Shown piece by piece: positions 16,207-26,697 of a DNA stretch of 64,000 nucleotides. A model generated the notes under the pieces. The model saw only the letters and a list, made by a program, of their open reading frames with translations, was not told the DNA's origin and did no database searches. The stretch is taken from contig NZ_JAIVAP010000006.1 in the NCBI RefSeq assembly GCF_020171945.1, positions 62,001 to 126,000 on the forward strand, read 5' to 3'. Source of the stretch: Bacillus infantis. Lineage in GTDB: Bacteria; Bacillota; Bacilli; Bacillales; Cytobacillaceae. How positions within the stretch are numbered: position 1 is the stretch's first letter; each line of letters opens with the position of its first letter. Made by a program: the position numbers and the translations under genes.

Positions 16207-18153
16207 TTATAGCGCATCCTTCACGACTTTCTTGGAGTACAGGACAGATAGTACGCCAAAGATGGAGTAGAGGATGGTGTATAGGATCATAACGCTGATC
16301 ATGGGCGTCCATACTTCGGCACCGAACATGAACCAGCCGGACTGTACGGCGAAGTAGCTGTGGACAAGGCCGATTGCGAGGGGGATTCCGAAGCTGAACA
16401 GCTGCTTGGCCTGGAGGCCCTTCATGAGATCTCCTGTGGTGAAGCCCAGCTTGCGGAGGATCGTAAAGTTCGGCTTTTCGTCCTCGCTTTCGCCCATCTG
16501 TTTGAAATAGAGGATACAGCCGGAAGTGACAAGGAACGAGAGCCCAAGGAAGCCAACAATGAACATGATGAGCCCCATATTGCTCTTCTGGCTGATCATC
16601 ACATCAAGCTGTGAATCATTTTCCCCGCTTTCCCCAAGCTTTAGTGCATGGAAGGCTTGATTGGCGTCATTAAGGCGTTCCTGATCTTTTATATCAATGC
16701 CGATATATACATTATTCTTATCCTGCAGTCCGGGATCCATTTCCGCCTTCAGCTGCTCAAAAACAGCGTCATCCACAATGGCAGTCTGAAGGCCGCCTCT
16801 TGTATAGTAAAGCGGAATCAAATAATCCTTTTCCAGGCCAATGTAATCGAGCGGGATATCCTCGTTCTGTGTGTGAAGCTCAACCTTTCCGGAATCCTTC
16901 AAGGGCATGAACCTTTGAAGAACGTCGCTGTAGCCTGTAAAAATGACCTCATTTTCATCAAGGTCTTTTCTCCCGGCCGAGCTTTCACTGATGACAGGCA
17001 AGTCCATCTTATCGGTATCGAAATTCATTTCCTCCAGCTTTTTCCCTTGAATGTCTTTGACATCAATAGAGGCTGTAACTACTTCAATCCGTTTTTCCCT
17101 GTAATCAATGTTTTTGGAATCCAGCTCCTGCCTGAACCGCACCGCGCTATCTTCGACCGTGAAGGAAAAGTCATTTGGCACATTATCCCGGGCCATTTTT
17201 TCAGCCGAATAATAGGAGATATAGCTGAGTGAAAGCAATCCGATCGCCAGGGCGGAAACCGTAGTGATGATCGTCAGCAGCAGCGCATTCGATTTCATCC
17301 GGAACATGATGGACGAAAGGGAAAGCACTTCTTTTACATTCAAATATCCGTCCTTTTTCTTGCGGATCAGGTAGATGATGAAGCTGACTGAGCCTTTATA
17401 GAAGAAATAGGTGCCAAGAATGACGGACCCCAAAATGAAGATCATTGCCCCGAACAGTGCCGGCATCGATGTGAAATCTCCTTCAAACAGGATGCCTGAC
17501 ACATAATAGCCGGCCGCAATCAGGATGATGCCAAGAATGCCGATGATGATATTGAAAATAGACATCTTCCGGATCTTTTCTTCAGCGGATGACTGCACCC
17601 TGAAGAGCGACAGGATGCTCTGCCCTTTAATGAACAGATAGTTCACCAGCATAATGAGCAGGTAGATGGCCGTAAAGACGATAAGAGTCTGTACGAGGGC
17701 CTTATTGGAAAAATAGAGCTCAGCAACCTCATCAACGCCTGTAATCCTGAACAGAATCATCATCATCAGCTTGGAAACCAGGAAACCGGCCATCATGCCG
17801 ATCAGGAGAGAGCCATAATAGAGCATGAAATTCTCTGCCGTCAGAATGCGGAAAATCCGGCTTTTTGTCATGCCGATCAGCTGGAATAAGCCGATCTCCC
17901 GGCTGCGCCTTTTCGTAAACAGGCTGTTGGCATAAACAAGAAAGACTGCCACAATGGCCACAAGAAGTACAGAGGCCGCTTTCATCCCGGCACCGCCCTT
18001 GATGGAGCCCTCAATCTCATCCAATGCCGGGTCGTACTGCAGCGTGACAAACGCAAAATACAAGGCTGCGCTGAAAATAAGCGCGAAGATATACAGATAA
18101 TAATTCTTCACATTCTTTTTCAGGTTCTTCCAAATCAGCTGGTTAACGCTCAT
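16207..18153 (-). CDS. BceB-type ABC transporter permease
   Basis: A 648-aa permease with the ten-helix topology of peptide-resistance transporters: FtsX-like helices at 13-35, 58-82 and 108-130, more around 150-300, then a large extracellular domain (about 310-525) between TM7 and TM8, and three C-terminal helices. It works with the BceA-type ATPase to release cell-wall-targeting peptides such as bacitracin from lipid carriers, and signals drug load to the BceS-type kinase. The start ATGAGCGTTAAC overlaps the end of the ATPase gene by 11 nt. Confidence 0.9.
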   Translation of the reverse strand: MSVNQLIWKNLKKNVKNYYLYIFALIFSAALYFAFVTLQYDPALDEIEGSIKGGAGMKAASVLLVAIVAVFLVYANSLFTKRRSREIGLFQLIGMTKSRIFRILTAENFMLYYGSLLIGMMAGFLVSKLMMMILFRITGVDEVAELYFSNKALVQTLIVFTAIYLLIMLVNYLFIKGQSILSLFRVQSSAEEKIRKMSIFNIIIGILGIILIAAGYYVSGILFEGDFTSMPALFGAMIFILGSVILGTYFFYKGSVSFIIYLIRKKKDGYLNVKEVLSLSSIMFRMKSNALLLTIITTVSALAIGLLSLSYISYYSAEKMARDNVPNDFSFTVEDSAVRFRQELDSKNIDYREKRIEVVTASIDVKDIQGKKLEEMNFDTDKMDLPVISESSAGRKDLDENEVIFTGYSDVLQRFMPLKDSGKVELHTQNEDIPLDYIGLEKDYLIPLYYTRGGLQTAIVDDAVFEQLKAEMDPGLQDKNNVYIGIDIKDQERLNDANQAFHALKLGESGENDSQLDVMISQKSNMGLIMFIVGFLGLSFLVTSGCILYFKQMGESEDEKPNFTILRKLGFTTGDLMKGLQAKQLFSFGIPLAIGLVHSYFAVQSGWFMFGAEVWTPMISVMILYTILYSIFGVLSVLYSKKVVKDAL

Positions 18154-18904
18154 CCTGCACACCGCCCAGAACAGCCTGCGTTTTCATAATATCCTTGAAG
18201 AACGCCTGCCTTGTCTGCTCCCCTTTGTTCAGCTGCGTGTAGATCTGCCCGTCTTTGATAAAAATCACGCGGCTGCAGTAGCTCGCCGCGGCGGGATCAT
18301 GGGTAACCATGACGATTGTCGCCCTGCGGCTTTCATTCAATCCGCCCAGCTTGTTCAGCAGGTCTGCGGCAGCCTTTGAATCGAGCGCACCGGTCGGCTC
18401 GTCGGCGAAAATAATGCTCGGCTCATGGATAAAAGCCCGCGCTGCCGATGTCCGCTGCTTCTGTCCGCCAGAGATTTCATTCGGATATTTATCTTTCAGG
18501 TCCATGATGCCAAGCTCTTCTGCGATGGCGTGGAAGCGCTGGTCCGCCTCCTTTTTTGCCACCTTCGAGATGGACAGCGGCAGAAGGATATTTTCCTTTA
18601 CCGTCAGTGTGTCCAGAAGGTTATAGTCCTGAAAAATAAAGCCAAGGTGGTTTTTCCTGAATTCAGCCAGCTTTTTTTCCTTCATGACTGTCATTTCCTT
18701 ATCTTCAATCCGGATCGTTCCGCCGGTTGCTTTATCGATTGATGATAATACATTCAGCAAGGTTGTTTTTCCCGAGCCGGAGGCCCCCATGATGCCGACG
18801 AACTCGCCTTCATGAATCGCCAGGTCAATGCCCTTCAGCACCTCCTGCCGGTTCAGCTTTGTGCCGTAGCTTTTATGGAGCTTGATTGCTTCTAGAATCG
18901 CCAT
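18143..18904 (-). CDS. BceA-type ABC transporter ATPase
   Basis: A 253-aa ATP-binding subunit: Walker [10 protein letters not shown], signature [14 protein letters not shown], Walker [13 protein letters not shown], followed by a His switch ([10 protein letters not shown]). ATG 18904 with GAGGA is the start; the longer frame to 19009 runs into the upstream promoter. It lies downstream of the kinase gene with its own promoter and an operator, typical of BceAB genes induced by the adjacent two-component system. Confidence 0.92.
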   Translation of the reverse strand: MAILEAIKLHKSYGTKLNRQEVLKGIDLAIHEGEFVGIMGASGSGKTTLLNVLSSIDKATGGTIRIEDKEMTVMKEKKLAEFRKNHLGFIFQDYNLLDTLTVKENILLPLSISKVAKKEADQRFHAIAEELGIMDLKDKYPNEISGGQKQRTSAARAFIHEPSIIFADEPTGALDSKAAADLLNKLGGLNESRRATIVMVTHDPAAASYCSRVIFIKDGQIYTQLNKGEQTRQAFFKDIMKTQAVLGGVQDER

Positions 18905-18935
18905 ATAAGCTTCCTCCTCTAATCTTGATAGTCTT

Positions 18936-19013
18936 ATTATAAAAAGAACCCTGATGGAAATCCTTGCAGCAGACGAACAAAAAGGAAAAGCATGTGACAA
19001 TCTTGTCACATGC
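18936..19013 (-). promoter_or_regulatory. Target promoter of the BceR-like regulator with 24-bp inverted repeat
   Basis: A perfect inverted repeat with 11-bp arms, GCATGTGACAA-TC-TTGTCACATGC (18990-19013), lies about 70 bp upstream of the predicted transcription start of the ATPase gene. A TATAAT box (18936-18941, minus strand) has no good -35, as expected for an activated promoter. The core TGACA-N4-TGTCA agrees with the TNACA-N4-TGTNA form reported for BceR-type sites. The site overlaps the stop codon of the kinase gene. Confidence 0.75.
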
Positions 19014-20010
19014 TGATCACTTGGGAAAAATCATTTCTTTTTGGAAAGGAAAGGGTAAAAGCGGTAGCTTCCCCAAGAGTGGAATGAACCTCTATCTCAA
19101 TGAGAAGCGGAACGGCCGCTTTTTTTGTAAGATACAGTCCCATCCCTGTAGCAGCATGGTCCTCATGCTTCAATGTTGATGTAAAGCCTTTATCAAAGAT
19201 GCGTGGCAGGTCCCGCGGATCGATGCCGCGCCCAAGATCACGGATTTCAAGCCGTGTCTGTCCGTTCTGTTTCCAGCTTTTGATCTTAATATCTCCTGCA
19301 TCGCTGTATTTGATGCTGTTCGTCAGGATTTGCCTGATGATGAAAGCCAGCCATTTGCCGTCTGTCAGCACCTCTGTCTCTTCGAGGCTAATGTCAAAGC
19401 CGATTCCCTTCTGCATGCACCAGGCCTTCATCGTCAGAAGCTCGTGGTGGATGACCTCCTCCAGATCAACCTTCTGGATATAAAGGTCATTCTCAATGAA
19501 CGGAATCCGCTTCTGGTGAAGCTGCTGGTCGAGGAGCAGATGGATGCGGAGCCATTCATAGGTAAGGCTCGATTTGAGCGGCCCGTCTTCCATTCTTTCG
19601 ATAATCAGATGAAGGGCGGTCAGCGGTGTTTTCACTTCATGAATCCAGGCTAGCAGCTGATCCTTTTCTGTCTCGAGGGCAAGGTGGAGATCTCGCGCCT
19701 CTTTTTTCAGCAAAGTTGACTGCTCAGTCATCGCTTCTTCCACGGTCTTTTCAAACGGGCTGGAAGGGGCAGGGATGCTCCCGGGGTCGAGGTCGCCAAC
19801 CCGCTCCTCCAGGTTTTTATAGAAGTAAGATTCCCGATGGCAGCGGACTGCCAGGAAAATCAGAAAGGAGATGAGAGACATTCCGGCAAAATACAGGATG
19901 CTATTGAAGGGAATGGCAGAGTCCACGAACGAAATGAACAGCAGCAAAGCATGGGCAAACAGGAAGAACAAGATCCAGCTGAGGCGTTCCCTTATAAATC
20001 GGAAAATCAT
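19006..20010 (-). CDS. BceS-type intramembrane-sensing histidine kinase
   Basis: A 334-aa kinase with two N-terminal membrane helices (about 11-30 and 36-55) and almost no extracellular loop, the hallmark of kinases that sense through a BceAB transporter. The phosphoacceptor is His124 in [12 protein letters not shown]; the ATP-binding boxes include [28 protein letters not shown] and TGMGLYL. ATGA overlap with the regulator gene shows translational coupling. Its last codons contain half of the regulator binding site for the downstream transporter promoter. Confidence 0.92.
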   Translation of the reverse strand: MIFRFIRERLSWILFFLFAHALLLFISFVDSAIPFNSILYFAGMSLISFLIFLAVRCHRESYFYKNLEERVGDLDPGSIPAPSSPFEKTVEEAMTEQSTLLKKEARDLHLALETEKDQLLAWIHEVKTPLTALHLIIERMEDGPLKSSLTYEWLRIHLLLDQQLHQKRIPFIENDLYIQKVDLEEVIHHELLTMKAWCMQKGIGFDISLEETEVLTDGKWLAFIIRQILTNSIKYSDAGDIKIKSWKQNGQTRLEIRDLGRGIDPRDLPRIFDKGFTSTLKHEDHAATGMGLYLTKKAAVPLLIEIEVHSTLGEATAFTLSFPKRNDFSQVISM

Positions 20011-20702
20011 TGGCTCTGCTCCTCCACCGCCATATAGCCCATTCCGACCTTTGTCTCAATAAAGCTGCCAAGACCGATTTCTTCAAGCTTTTTCCTCAGG
20101 CGGTTGACGTTCACCGTCAGGGTATTGTCGCTGATGAAGCGTTTGTCGTCCCATAGGCTGCTGATCAGCTGGTCCCGCGTCACAATTTTGTTTTTCTGCT
20201 CAATCAGCTGCTTCAGAATGAACATTTCATTCTTGGTCAGCTCCACTTGCCCTGCATCGTTTTCCACGATGCCCCGTTCAAAGTCGATTGCAGCACCGCA
20301 CCATGTCTTCAGCTTCACTTCATCTGTGCTGTAGCTGTAAACGCGGCGCAGGATCGCCTGAATCTTGGCAATGAGCACCTCAAAATGGAATGGCTTCTGC
20401 ACAAAATCATCCGCCCCCAGCTGCATCGACATCACCATATCTGTCGGATGGTCGCGCGACGACAAAAAGATGATCGGCACATTCGAACCCGACCTGATCA
20501 TCCGGCACCAATGAAAGCCATCAAACCTGGGCAGCTGGATATCAATGATCACCAGATCAGGCTTGACCTCCGCAAACTCCTCCATCACCAAACTGAAATC
20601 CTGTATCCCGTGCACCTCATACGACCACTGTCCCAGCCGCTCCTCCATCTCCTGAAAAAGAGACCGGTCATCCTCAATCAGCAAAATCTTAAACACCCTC
20701 AT
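20007..20702 (-). CDS. BceR-type OmpR-family response regulator
   Basis: A 231-aa regulator: receiver domain with IEDD near the start and phosphoacceptor Asp54 in LVIIDIQLPRFDG, conserved Ser/Lys in FLSSRD and FVQKPFHFE, and a C-terminal winged helix (about 130-231) ending VETKVGMGYM-type. It probably activates the downstream transporter genes through the inverted repeat at 18990-19013. The start is uncertain (ATG 20702, GTG 20708 or GTG 20696); no strong RBS is seen. Confidence 0.9.
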   Translation of the reverse strand: MRVFKILLIEDDRSLFQEMEERLGQWSYEVHGIQDFSLVMEEFAEVKPDLVIIDIQLPRFDGFHWCRMIRSGSNVPIIFLSSRDHPTDMVMSMQLGADDFVQKPFHFEVLIAKIQAILRRVYSYSTDEVKLKTWCGAAIDFERGIVENDAGQVELTKNEMFILKQLIEQKNKIVTRDQLISSLWDDKRFISDNTLTVNVNRLRKKLEEIGLGSFIETKVGMGYMAVEEQSQ

Positions 20703-20762
20703 CACCACACGTTTCTAATCAATTACCTCAAGTGTAAGTAAATAACGGGAAATGGGCAAGTA

Positions 20763-20819
20763 GAGCCAGGGGGTCTGTCCCCCCGGCACAGTGAGCCAAG
20801 GGGACAGACCCCCTGGCCC
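20763..20819. repeat. Dispersed palindrome, copies D and E
   Basis: Two back-to-back imperfect copies (20763-20788 and 20793-20819) lie between the divergent BceR-like and FUSC genes, oriented oppositely to each other by their central bases (TCTGT versus ACAGA). The intergenic stretch otherwise shows no clear promoter. Confidence 0.8.
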
Positions 20820-20889
20820 AAATATAAAAAAGCAGCTGCATAAAAGCGCCTCTTTGATATAAAAATAACGAAAAAATGGATGGAAGAAT

Positions 20890-21888
20890 ATGCAGCTGAA
20901 TAATAAAATGGCAAACCAGTCAATTTTTATATGGAAAATGGCGATTTCCTCTGCACTTTCATGGGAAGCGGCAAAATGGGCGGGCTCTGACCACCCTTAT
21001 TTGGCGCCTCTTACTGTCATACTGAGCCTTCAGCCAACCATCAGCCAGTCCCTGCAATACACGCTGCAGCGGATTTTAGGCACTGTTCTTGGCATAGCTT
21101 TCGCCTCGTACCTGGCCGTGCGGATGCCAATGAATGGCTGGACTCTGGGCATTTTGATCCTTGGAGGAACCTTTATTGCGAAGTGGCTGAAGTTTGACGG
21201 CGGAGTGCTGCGCCAGGCAGCGCTTACGATTTTGCTGGTCTTTGCCTTCGAACGGCATTCGCACACATATGCATGGGACCGGATTCTGGATACCATCATC
21301 GGGGCAGTGATTGCCGTATTGGTACATATGGTTCTTTTTCCTCCTGCTTTCATCAACAGAGCGGAATCCTCAGTGAAGGATCTGGACAAGCAGATGGCTG
21401 CCATTCTTCCCGGGATTGCCGGATGGATTGAGCTGGGCGCAGCCCAAGGCAAGGCAGGAGAGCTGGACTGGGCATTGAGAGCGGCTATGGAGAGCTTGCA
21501 CAAAGCGAGAATGAATACAGAAAAGGCATCCGCCGCTTTAAAATTCAATCCATTCCGTAAGAAAGATGAGGGACGCCTGGAGGAAATTAAAGCCGGGCTT
21601 CAAAGAATGGGGAAGGTCTGCGTTTCTTTGGCCGCCATTGTTGGTACTTTAAAGGATGCTGAAAACGAAACTCTCTGGCGGAATGCGGAATTGGCCGGGA
21701 TGACGAGAAGAATTGGGAATTATATTGAGCACTATAAGCATCAAGGTCTGGGAATGGGAGAGGATATGCTTCAACCAGACATAGAAGAGGCGATCAGGCA
21801 GAGCGGCAATATTCATCTGGCAGCAGTCTATCTGGAGATGAAGAAAATCTTAATACTTTTAAAAATAAGGACAGGCCCTCAGGAATAG
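20890..21888 (+). CDS. Aromatic acid exporter-like FUSC family membrane protein
   Basis: A 332-aa protein with about five N-terminal membrane segments (residues 14-150: LSWEAAKWAGSDHPYLAPLTVILSLQPTISQSLQYTLQRILGT...) and a soluble helical C-terminal half. This architecture, and the first-domain motif of Pro-Tyr-Ala/Leu followed by a QR-x-x-GT segment, fits the FUSC/ArAE superfamily. Substrate unknown. It is 34 bp upstream of the molybdenum hydroxylase operon and could be co-transcribed with it, perhaps exporting an aromatic or purine-related acid (inference). Confidence 0.78.
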   Translation: MQLNNKMANQSIFIWKMAISSALSWEAAKWAGSDHPYLAPLTVILSLQPTISQSLQYTLQRILGTVLGIAFASYLAVRMPMNGWTLGILILGGTFIAKWLKFDGGVLRQAALTILLVFAFERHSHTYAWDRILDTIIGAVIAVLVHMVLFPPAFINRAESSVKDLDKQMAAILPGIAGWIELGAAQGKAGELDWALRAAMESLHKARMNTEKASAALKFNPFRKKDEGRLEEIKAGLQRMGKVCVSLAAIVGTLKDAENETLWRNAELAGMTRRIGNYIEHYKHQGLGMGEDMLQPDIEEAIRQSGNIHLAAVYLEMKKILILLKIRTGPQE

Positions 21889-21922
21889 AGATAAAAGAAG
21901 CTAAAAAAAGTGAGGGAAGCAG

Positions 21923-22927
21923 ATGGAGGATATGCATCGAATCTTGGACGCTGCTGCAGCTGCCGGAGATGTTCCCATGGTGCTTGCTCTAATCATACAT
22001 GTCGAAGGGTCCGCCTATAAGAAAGAAGGCGCTGCGATGCTCCTGATGGCAAATGGCAAGAGGGTTGGAACTTTAACGGCCGGCTGCCTGGAGGAGGATC
22101 TGGCGGAAAGGGCCAAAGTGGTCCACGCCGAAGGGAAATCCGCGGCAGTCCAATATGACCTGAGCAGCGAGGATGATCTTTCCTGGGGGCAGGGGACTGG
22201 CTGCAACGGCAAGATCACCATCCTGCTGGAGCCGGTCGGCAAGAGGCTGCGGCAGCAGCTCCTCTTTTTAAAAGTAAAGCTGGACGAAGGGAAGGCTGTT
22301 GTACGGATCATCCGGCTGACAGACTCGTTCGAGCCGATGGAAGATATATGTATAGCAGAAGATGGAACGCAATTTGGAAGCGGCCATATCCCGTTTACAC
22401 TGCAGGCTGACAAGAAGAATCCTATTCTTCTAAAAGGAGCGAAGGATGCGCCAGATTTCTTTTTTGTACATCCCATTTTCCCGGTGCCGCGCCTGTATGT
22501 TTTTGGTACGGGGGAGGATGCAAGGCCGCTTGTTTCCCTGGCGGCCCGGACAGGGTTCAAGGTTTTCGTAGCCGATTGGCGGCCTGCTTTATGCTCTCCT
22601 GAATTTTTCCCTGAAGCTGCCGGTTGGATCGTTGGGAAAGCAGAAGAGGTGCTGGATAGAATCACTTTTGCCAAAAGGGATTATGCTGTCGTTATGACCC
22701 ACCAATTCGAAAAGGACCGGATCATTCTGGCACACATTAAGGATGCCCCCCTGTCTTACATAGGTGTGCTGGGTCCCGCCAGAAGGACAGAACGCCTGCT
22801 GGGCGGCCGGAATATCCCTGAGATCATCCATTCCCCCGCAGGCCTCCCGATTGGTGCGAAAGGCCCTGAGGAGATCGCTGTGAGCATTGTCGGCGAAATG
22901 ATTCAGACATTGAGGAGCCGTCCATGA
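21923..22927 (+). CDS. pucA: XdhC/CoxI-family maturation factor (PucA-like)
   Basis: A 334-aa accessory protein: N-terminal XdhC domain (HVEGSAYKKEGAAMLL, TLTAGCLEEDL) and a C-terminal Rossmann domain (LYVFGTGEDARPL through GPARRTERLL). XdhC proteins bind the molybdenum cofactor, help its sulfuration and insert it in xanthine dehydrogenases. An AGGGAAG RBS precedes ATG 21923. It is followed by pucB with an ATGA overlap. Confidence 0.88.
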   Translation: MEDMHRILDAAAAAGDVPMVLALIIHVEGSAYKKEGAAMLLMANGKRVGTLTAGCLEEDLAERAKVVHAEGKSAAVQYDLSSEDDLSWGQGTGCNGKITILLEPVGKRLRQQLLFLKVKLDEGKAVVRIIRLTDSFEPMEDICIAEDGTQFGSGHIPFTLQADKKNPILLKGAKDAPDFFFVHPIFPVPRLYVFGTGEDARPLVSLAARTGFKVFVADWRPALCSPEFFPEAAGWIVGKAEEVLDRITFAKRDYAVVMTHQFEKDRIILAHIKDAPLSYIGVLGPARRTERLLGGRNIPEIIHSPAGLPIGAKGPEEIAVSIVGEMIQTLRSRP

Positions 22928-23538
22928 AAGTCACCGGCATCTATCTGGCTGCCGGCAGAAGCAGGCGGATGGGGAAGGATAAGCGTTTCCTTCCTTACCG
23001 TGGTGTGCCGCTCGGTTCAGCTGCCCTGGAAAAAGCGTTGCAGTCCAGGCTGGATCATATTGTGATTGTCACTGAAAAGGGAGATTCATTGAAATGGCTG
23101 CAGCCTTCTTTCTTAAAACCGCCATACTCACACAAATGGAGCCGCGCCGTTTGCAGGGAGGCCGGCGGCCAGGGCCATTCAATATCATGCGGCATCGAGG
23201 AGGCGGTCCGGAGCAAAGCAGATGCGGCAGTCATTCTTCTCGCAGACCAGCCTTTCGTTGGAGCTGAACAGATTAACAGATTAATAGATTGCTATAAGGA
23301 AGAAGAGTGCCTGTTTGTCGCCCCCGCAAGCCAAAAGGTTCCGATGCCGCCTGTCCTCTTTTCCAGCGCCTGTTTTCCTCTTTTGCAGAAACTGGAAGGA
23401 GATCAGGGCGCTCGGTCCATCATCCGGGGGGAACTATTTCAGCAGGGAAAAATCATCGATTTCCAAATGCCGCTGCTTTTCTATGATGTCGACACGCCGG
23501 AGGATTATGAGGTACTGAAAGAGCTGAGGGGGGAATGA
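22924..23538 (+). CDS. pucB: Molybdenum cofactor cytidylyltransferase (MocA/PucB-like)
   Basis: A 204-aa nucleotidyltransferase with N-terminal LAAGRSRRMGKDKRFLPYRG, the cytosine/guanine nucleotide-binding loop, and LLADQPFVG, the metal-binding region. Converts molybdopterin-Mo to the cytosine dinucleotide form used by many xanthine dehydrogenase family enzymes. It overlaps pucA by 4 nt and is followed by a TTG-initiated catalytic subunit after 1 nt. Confidence 0.87.
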   Translation: MKVTGIYLAAGRSRRMGKDKRFLPYRGVPLGSAALEKALQSRLDHIVIVTEKGDSLKWLQPSFLKPPYSHKWSRAVCREAGGQGHSISCGIEEAVRSKADAAVILLADQPFVGAEQINRLIDCYKEEECLFVAPASQKVPMPPVLFSSACFPLLQKLEGDQGARSIIRGELFQQGKIIDFQMPLLFYDVDTPEDYEVLKELRGE

Positions 23539-23539
23539 G

Positions 23540-25861
23540 TTGGACTATATCGGAGAAAGTGTCATCCGCAAGGAAGCCTATGATAAAGTGACCGGCAAAG
23601 CGAAGTATACCAATGATTATCAGCAGACAGGGACGCTGCACGCCAAGATGCTAATCAGTCCGTATGCCCATGCCGATATAGTCTCCATCGACTTCTCGGA
23701 AGCAAAGAGAATCCCCGGTGTAAAAGCAGTATTAGGAAATGAGCCCTATCCGCTTGCCGGCGAAGAAATCAAAGACAGGCCGCCGATCGCCTATAAAAGG
23801 GTGAGATACCATGGGGAGCCTGTGGCGGTCGTTGTTGCGGATACACCGCTGAACGCGAAAAAGGGGGTGGACGCGATCAAGGCCGAGTACAGGCCGCTCC
23901 CTGCCGTCCACTCACCAAGGGAAGCCCTTAGAAGCGATGCCCCGCTCGTCCATGAGAATCTCGGAAGCTATCAAAAAAGGGAAAGGGTCTATCCCGTGCC
24001 AGGCACCAATATCGCCAGCTTGGACAAAATCCGCAAAGGAAATATCGAGGAGGGCTTCAGGGAGAGCGAAGTGGAGGCAGTGTTTTCAATCTCCTTCCCG
24101 CCCTCCGACCATGCCGCCATGGAAACCCGCTGTGCCACGGCTGAAGTCCGTGAAAACGGCGAGGTGATTTTCACAGCGTCCAGCCAGGCACCTTTTGCCA
24201 TTAAAAAACTGATGGAATGGTATTTCGGCATCCCTTCCGGAAAAGTGATCGTCCACACACCGCTTGTCGGCGGGGCATATGGCGGGAAAGCTTCGGTGCA
24301 GCTGGAGGTCATCGCCTATCTGGCTTCCCTTGCAGTAGGCGGCAGGCCCGTCAAGCTGCTGAATACAAGAGAAGAGGATATGATCACCTCTCCTGTCCAT
24401 GTTGGACTTGACGCTACTGTTAGGCTCGGCGCCACAAGGGACGGCATCCTCAAGGCGGCTGAAATCGAATTCTTTTTTGACGGAGGCGCCTATTCCGATA
24501 AATCGGTTGATATCACACGCGCCGCTGCGGTCGACTGCACCGGACCATATAGAATCGATCACATCTGCTGCAACTCCTACTGTGTTTACACCAACCATCC
24601 TTATCCAGGGGCATACCGGGGCTACAGCCACAGCGAGGTCCACTTCGCCTTCGAACGGACAATGGATGTGCTGGCTGAAAAATTGTCCATGGACCCGCTG
24701 GAGCTTCGCTTGAAAAATAGCATCAAGGCAGGCGATACCACGCCGACACAGGTGCTGCTAAGCCCAAGCAGGATCGGGAATCTGCCATTGTGCACTGAGC
24801 GCTTGAAGGCATTGATGAAATGGAATGAAGGGCAGCTCCTGGAAATCGGTGAGCGGACCATCCGGGCAAAAGGCGTCTGCTGTGTATGGAAAACATCCAC
24901 CTTTGATACTGATGCCACTTCAGGAGTGATTCTGACGTTCAATCCGGACGGAAGCATCAACCTGATGTCAGGGGTGGTGGAGATCGGGACCGGGACGAAA
25001 ACCGTACTTGCCCAGATGCTGGCTGAGCGGATGAAAATGAATGTCGATCAGATTCATGTGAAAATGGCAGTTGATACCCGGACCGTTCCTGAGCATTGGA
25101 AAACGGTCGGGAGCCAGGGGGTCCATATGGCTGGCAAGGCAGTCCTGGCAGCCGCAGAGGATGCCATCCGGCAATTGAAGGACCTGGCATCCTGCGTATT
25201 GCAGGCTCCGGCAGATGACCTCGAGACCGCCGGCGGGAAGGTATTTATAACGGACCGTCCCCATATCGGGCTGGACATTAGGGAGCTGGCATACGGCTAC
25301 ACGTATCCGAATGGCCATACGATCGGAGGGCAGATCATTGCTGTCGGGCATTATACCCCGCCGCGCGTTTCCTATCTTGACCCGGAAACAGGTGCAGGCG
25401 ATCCCGGCCCCGAATGGACGGTGGCTGCCCAGGGAATTGAAGTGGAGCTTGATAAAAGGGACCTGACATACAGGATTCTGAAAGCCTATACGGTCATGGA
25501 TATTGGGAAGGTATTAAATGAAAAGGGAGCCCTGGGCCAGGTGATGGGGGCGATGAATATGGGGATCGCCTTTGCTGCCAGGGAATCTTTTGTGTTTGAT
25601 CGGGAGGGGAGAGTCTTGAATCCGCAGCTTAGAACATACCGCCCGCTCCATTATGGAGAAGAGCCGGAATATGTCATTGAATTTATTGAAACGCCTCATC
25701 TCGCAGGCCCTTATGGTGCCAGGGGTGCTGGCGAGCATGGACTCATCGGCATGCCTGCCGCGCTTGGGAACGCCCTGTCCCTCGCCCTCGGTGTCCAGCT
25801 TGATACCCTTCCTCTCCTGCCTGAAACTTTGTGGAGGAAAGTCAGCGGGGTGAAGCAATGA
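23540..25861 (+). CDS. pucD: Xanthine dehydrogenase family molybdenum-binding subunit
   Basis: The 773-aa large catalytic subunit. Begins GESVIRKEAYDKVTGKAKYTND; contains the glycine-rich PLVGGAYGGKAS and GAYRGYSHSE cofactor motifs and the catalytic glutamate in GARGAGEHGLIG (about Glu732). TTG 23540 follows GGGGGGAA. Hydroxylates a purine or other N-heterocycle at the Mo centre and passes electrons to the Fe-S and FAD subunits. Operon context with pucA and pucB supports xanthine dehydrogenase, but related aldehyde or nicotinate enzymes share these motifs. Confidence 0.85.
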   Translation: MDYIGESVIRKEAYDKVTGKAKYTNDYQQTGTLHAKMLISPYAHADIVSIDFSEAKRIPGVKAVLGNEPYPLAGEEIKDRPPIAYKRVRYHGEPVAVVVADTPLNAKKGVDAIKAEYRPLPAVHSPREALRSDAPLVHENLGSYQKRERVYPVPGTNIASLDKIRKGNIEEGFRESEVEAVFSISFPPSDHAAMETRCATAEVRENGEVIFTASSQAPFAIKKLMEWYFGIPSGKVIVHTPLVGGAYGGKASVQLEVIAYLASLAVGGRPVKLLNTREEDMITSPVHVGLDATVRLGATRDGILKAAEIEFFFDGGAYSDKSVDITRAAAVDCTGPYRIDHICCNSYCVYTNHPYPGAYRGYSHSEVHFAFERTMDVLAEKLSMDPLELRLKNSIKAGDTTPTQVLLSPSRIGNLPLCTERLKALMKWNEGQLLEIGERTIRAKGVCCVWKTSTFDTDATSGVILTFNPDGSINLMSGVVEIGTGTKTVLAQMLAERMKMNVDQIHVKMAVDTRTVPEHWKTVGSQGVHMAGKAVLAAAEDAIRQLKDLASCVLQAPADDLETAGGKVFITDRPHIGLDIRELAYGYTYPNGHTIGGQIIAVGHYTPPRVSYLDPETGAGDPGPEWTVAAQGIEVELDKRDLTYRILKAYTVMDIGKVLNEKGALGQVMGAMNMGIAFAARESFVFDREGRVLNPQLRTYRPLHYGEEPEYVIEFIETPHLAGPYGARGAGEHGLIGMPAALGNALSLALGVQLDTLPLLPETLWRKVSGVKQ

Positions 25862-26697
25862 TTCCTTTTGACTTCCAATACAGCAAGCCGCAGTCCATTG
25901 AGGAGGCAGTCAGGCAATACTATGAATATAGAAACAGCGGGAAAAAGCCATCCTATTTTTCCGGACTCACCGAGCTGATTACATTGGGAAGGCTCAATCT
26001 TGTTTACACAGATGCCGTTATTGATCTGAAAGGAGCCGAAGGATATCAGGGGATGGGAGAAGATGGGCAATATTTAATTTTTGGGGGAGGGGCTGCATTG
26101 ACCGCCATTGCGGAATCCAATCTGTTCCCGCTGCTCGCAAAGACCTCAAGCGAAATTGCCGATAGGACCTCACGCAATAAAATTACACTTGCCGGAAATA
26201 TCTGCGGCCAGTTTTTTTACCGGGAAGCCGTCCTGCCGCTGCTGCTGTCAGACTGCCTGCTCGGGATTGCCGGAAAAGAAGGGCTTGTGTACCATCCAAT
26301 CCATCACGTATTTGATCAGGAGATCAGGCTGAAAGAAGGGGAATTCCTCTTTTCCATATTAGTAGAAAAAGAGTATAGAATATTGCCGTACGTGAGCATT
26401 AAAAGAAGAAAACAGTGGGACACAGGCTACCCGCTCGTAACGGCGGCCGCGCTTCTGAAAGAAGGGGAGATCCGGATGGCCTTCAGCGGGGTCTGCCCTT
26501 TCCCGTTCCGATCCAGGGAAGTGGAGACGGTGCTGAATGACAGGGCGCTGACAGCTGCAGAACGGGCTGAAAGAGCCCTCGCCTATCTGCCGCAGCCCAT
26601 CCTGGATGATGTCGAAGGGTCGAAAGAGTACAGATTATTCGTATTAAGGAACACCATAACCGATTCTATTCAACAGCTAGAGGGTGAGAGGCAATGA
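25858..26697 (+). CDS. pucC: Xanthine dehydrogenase FAD-binding subunit
   Basis: A 279-aa FAD subunit of the CoxM/PucC type: FDFQYSKPQSIEEAVRQYYEY, the FAD contact FGGGAALTAI, and ADRTSRNKITLAGNICG, a variant of the usual IRN.ATlGGN motif. A C-terminal CO-dehydrogenase flavoprotein domain follows. ATG 25858 overlaps the preceding stop as ATGA; longer frames start inside pucD. Gene order A-B-D-C-E differs from A-B-C-D-E in B. subtilis. Confidence 0.87.
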   Translation: MIPFDFQYSKPQSIEEAVRQYYEYRNSGKKPSYFSGLTELITLGRLNLVYTDAVIDLKGAEGYQGMGEDGQYLIFGGGAALTAIAESNLFPLLAKTSSEIADRTSRNKITLAGNICGQFFYREAVLPLLLSDCLLGIAGKEGLVYHPIHHVFDQEIRLKEGEFLFSILVEKEYRILPYVSIKRRKQWDTGYPLVTAAALLKEGEIRMAFSGVCPFPFRSREVETVLNDRALTAAERAERALAYLPQPILDDVEGSKEYRLFVLRNTITDSIQQLEGERQ

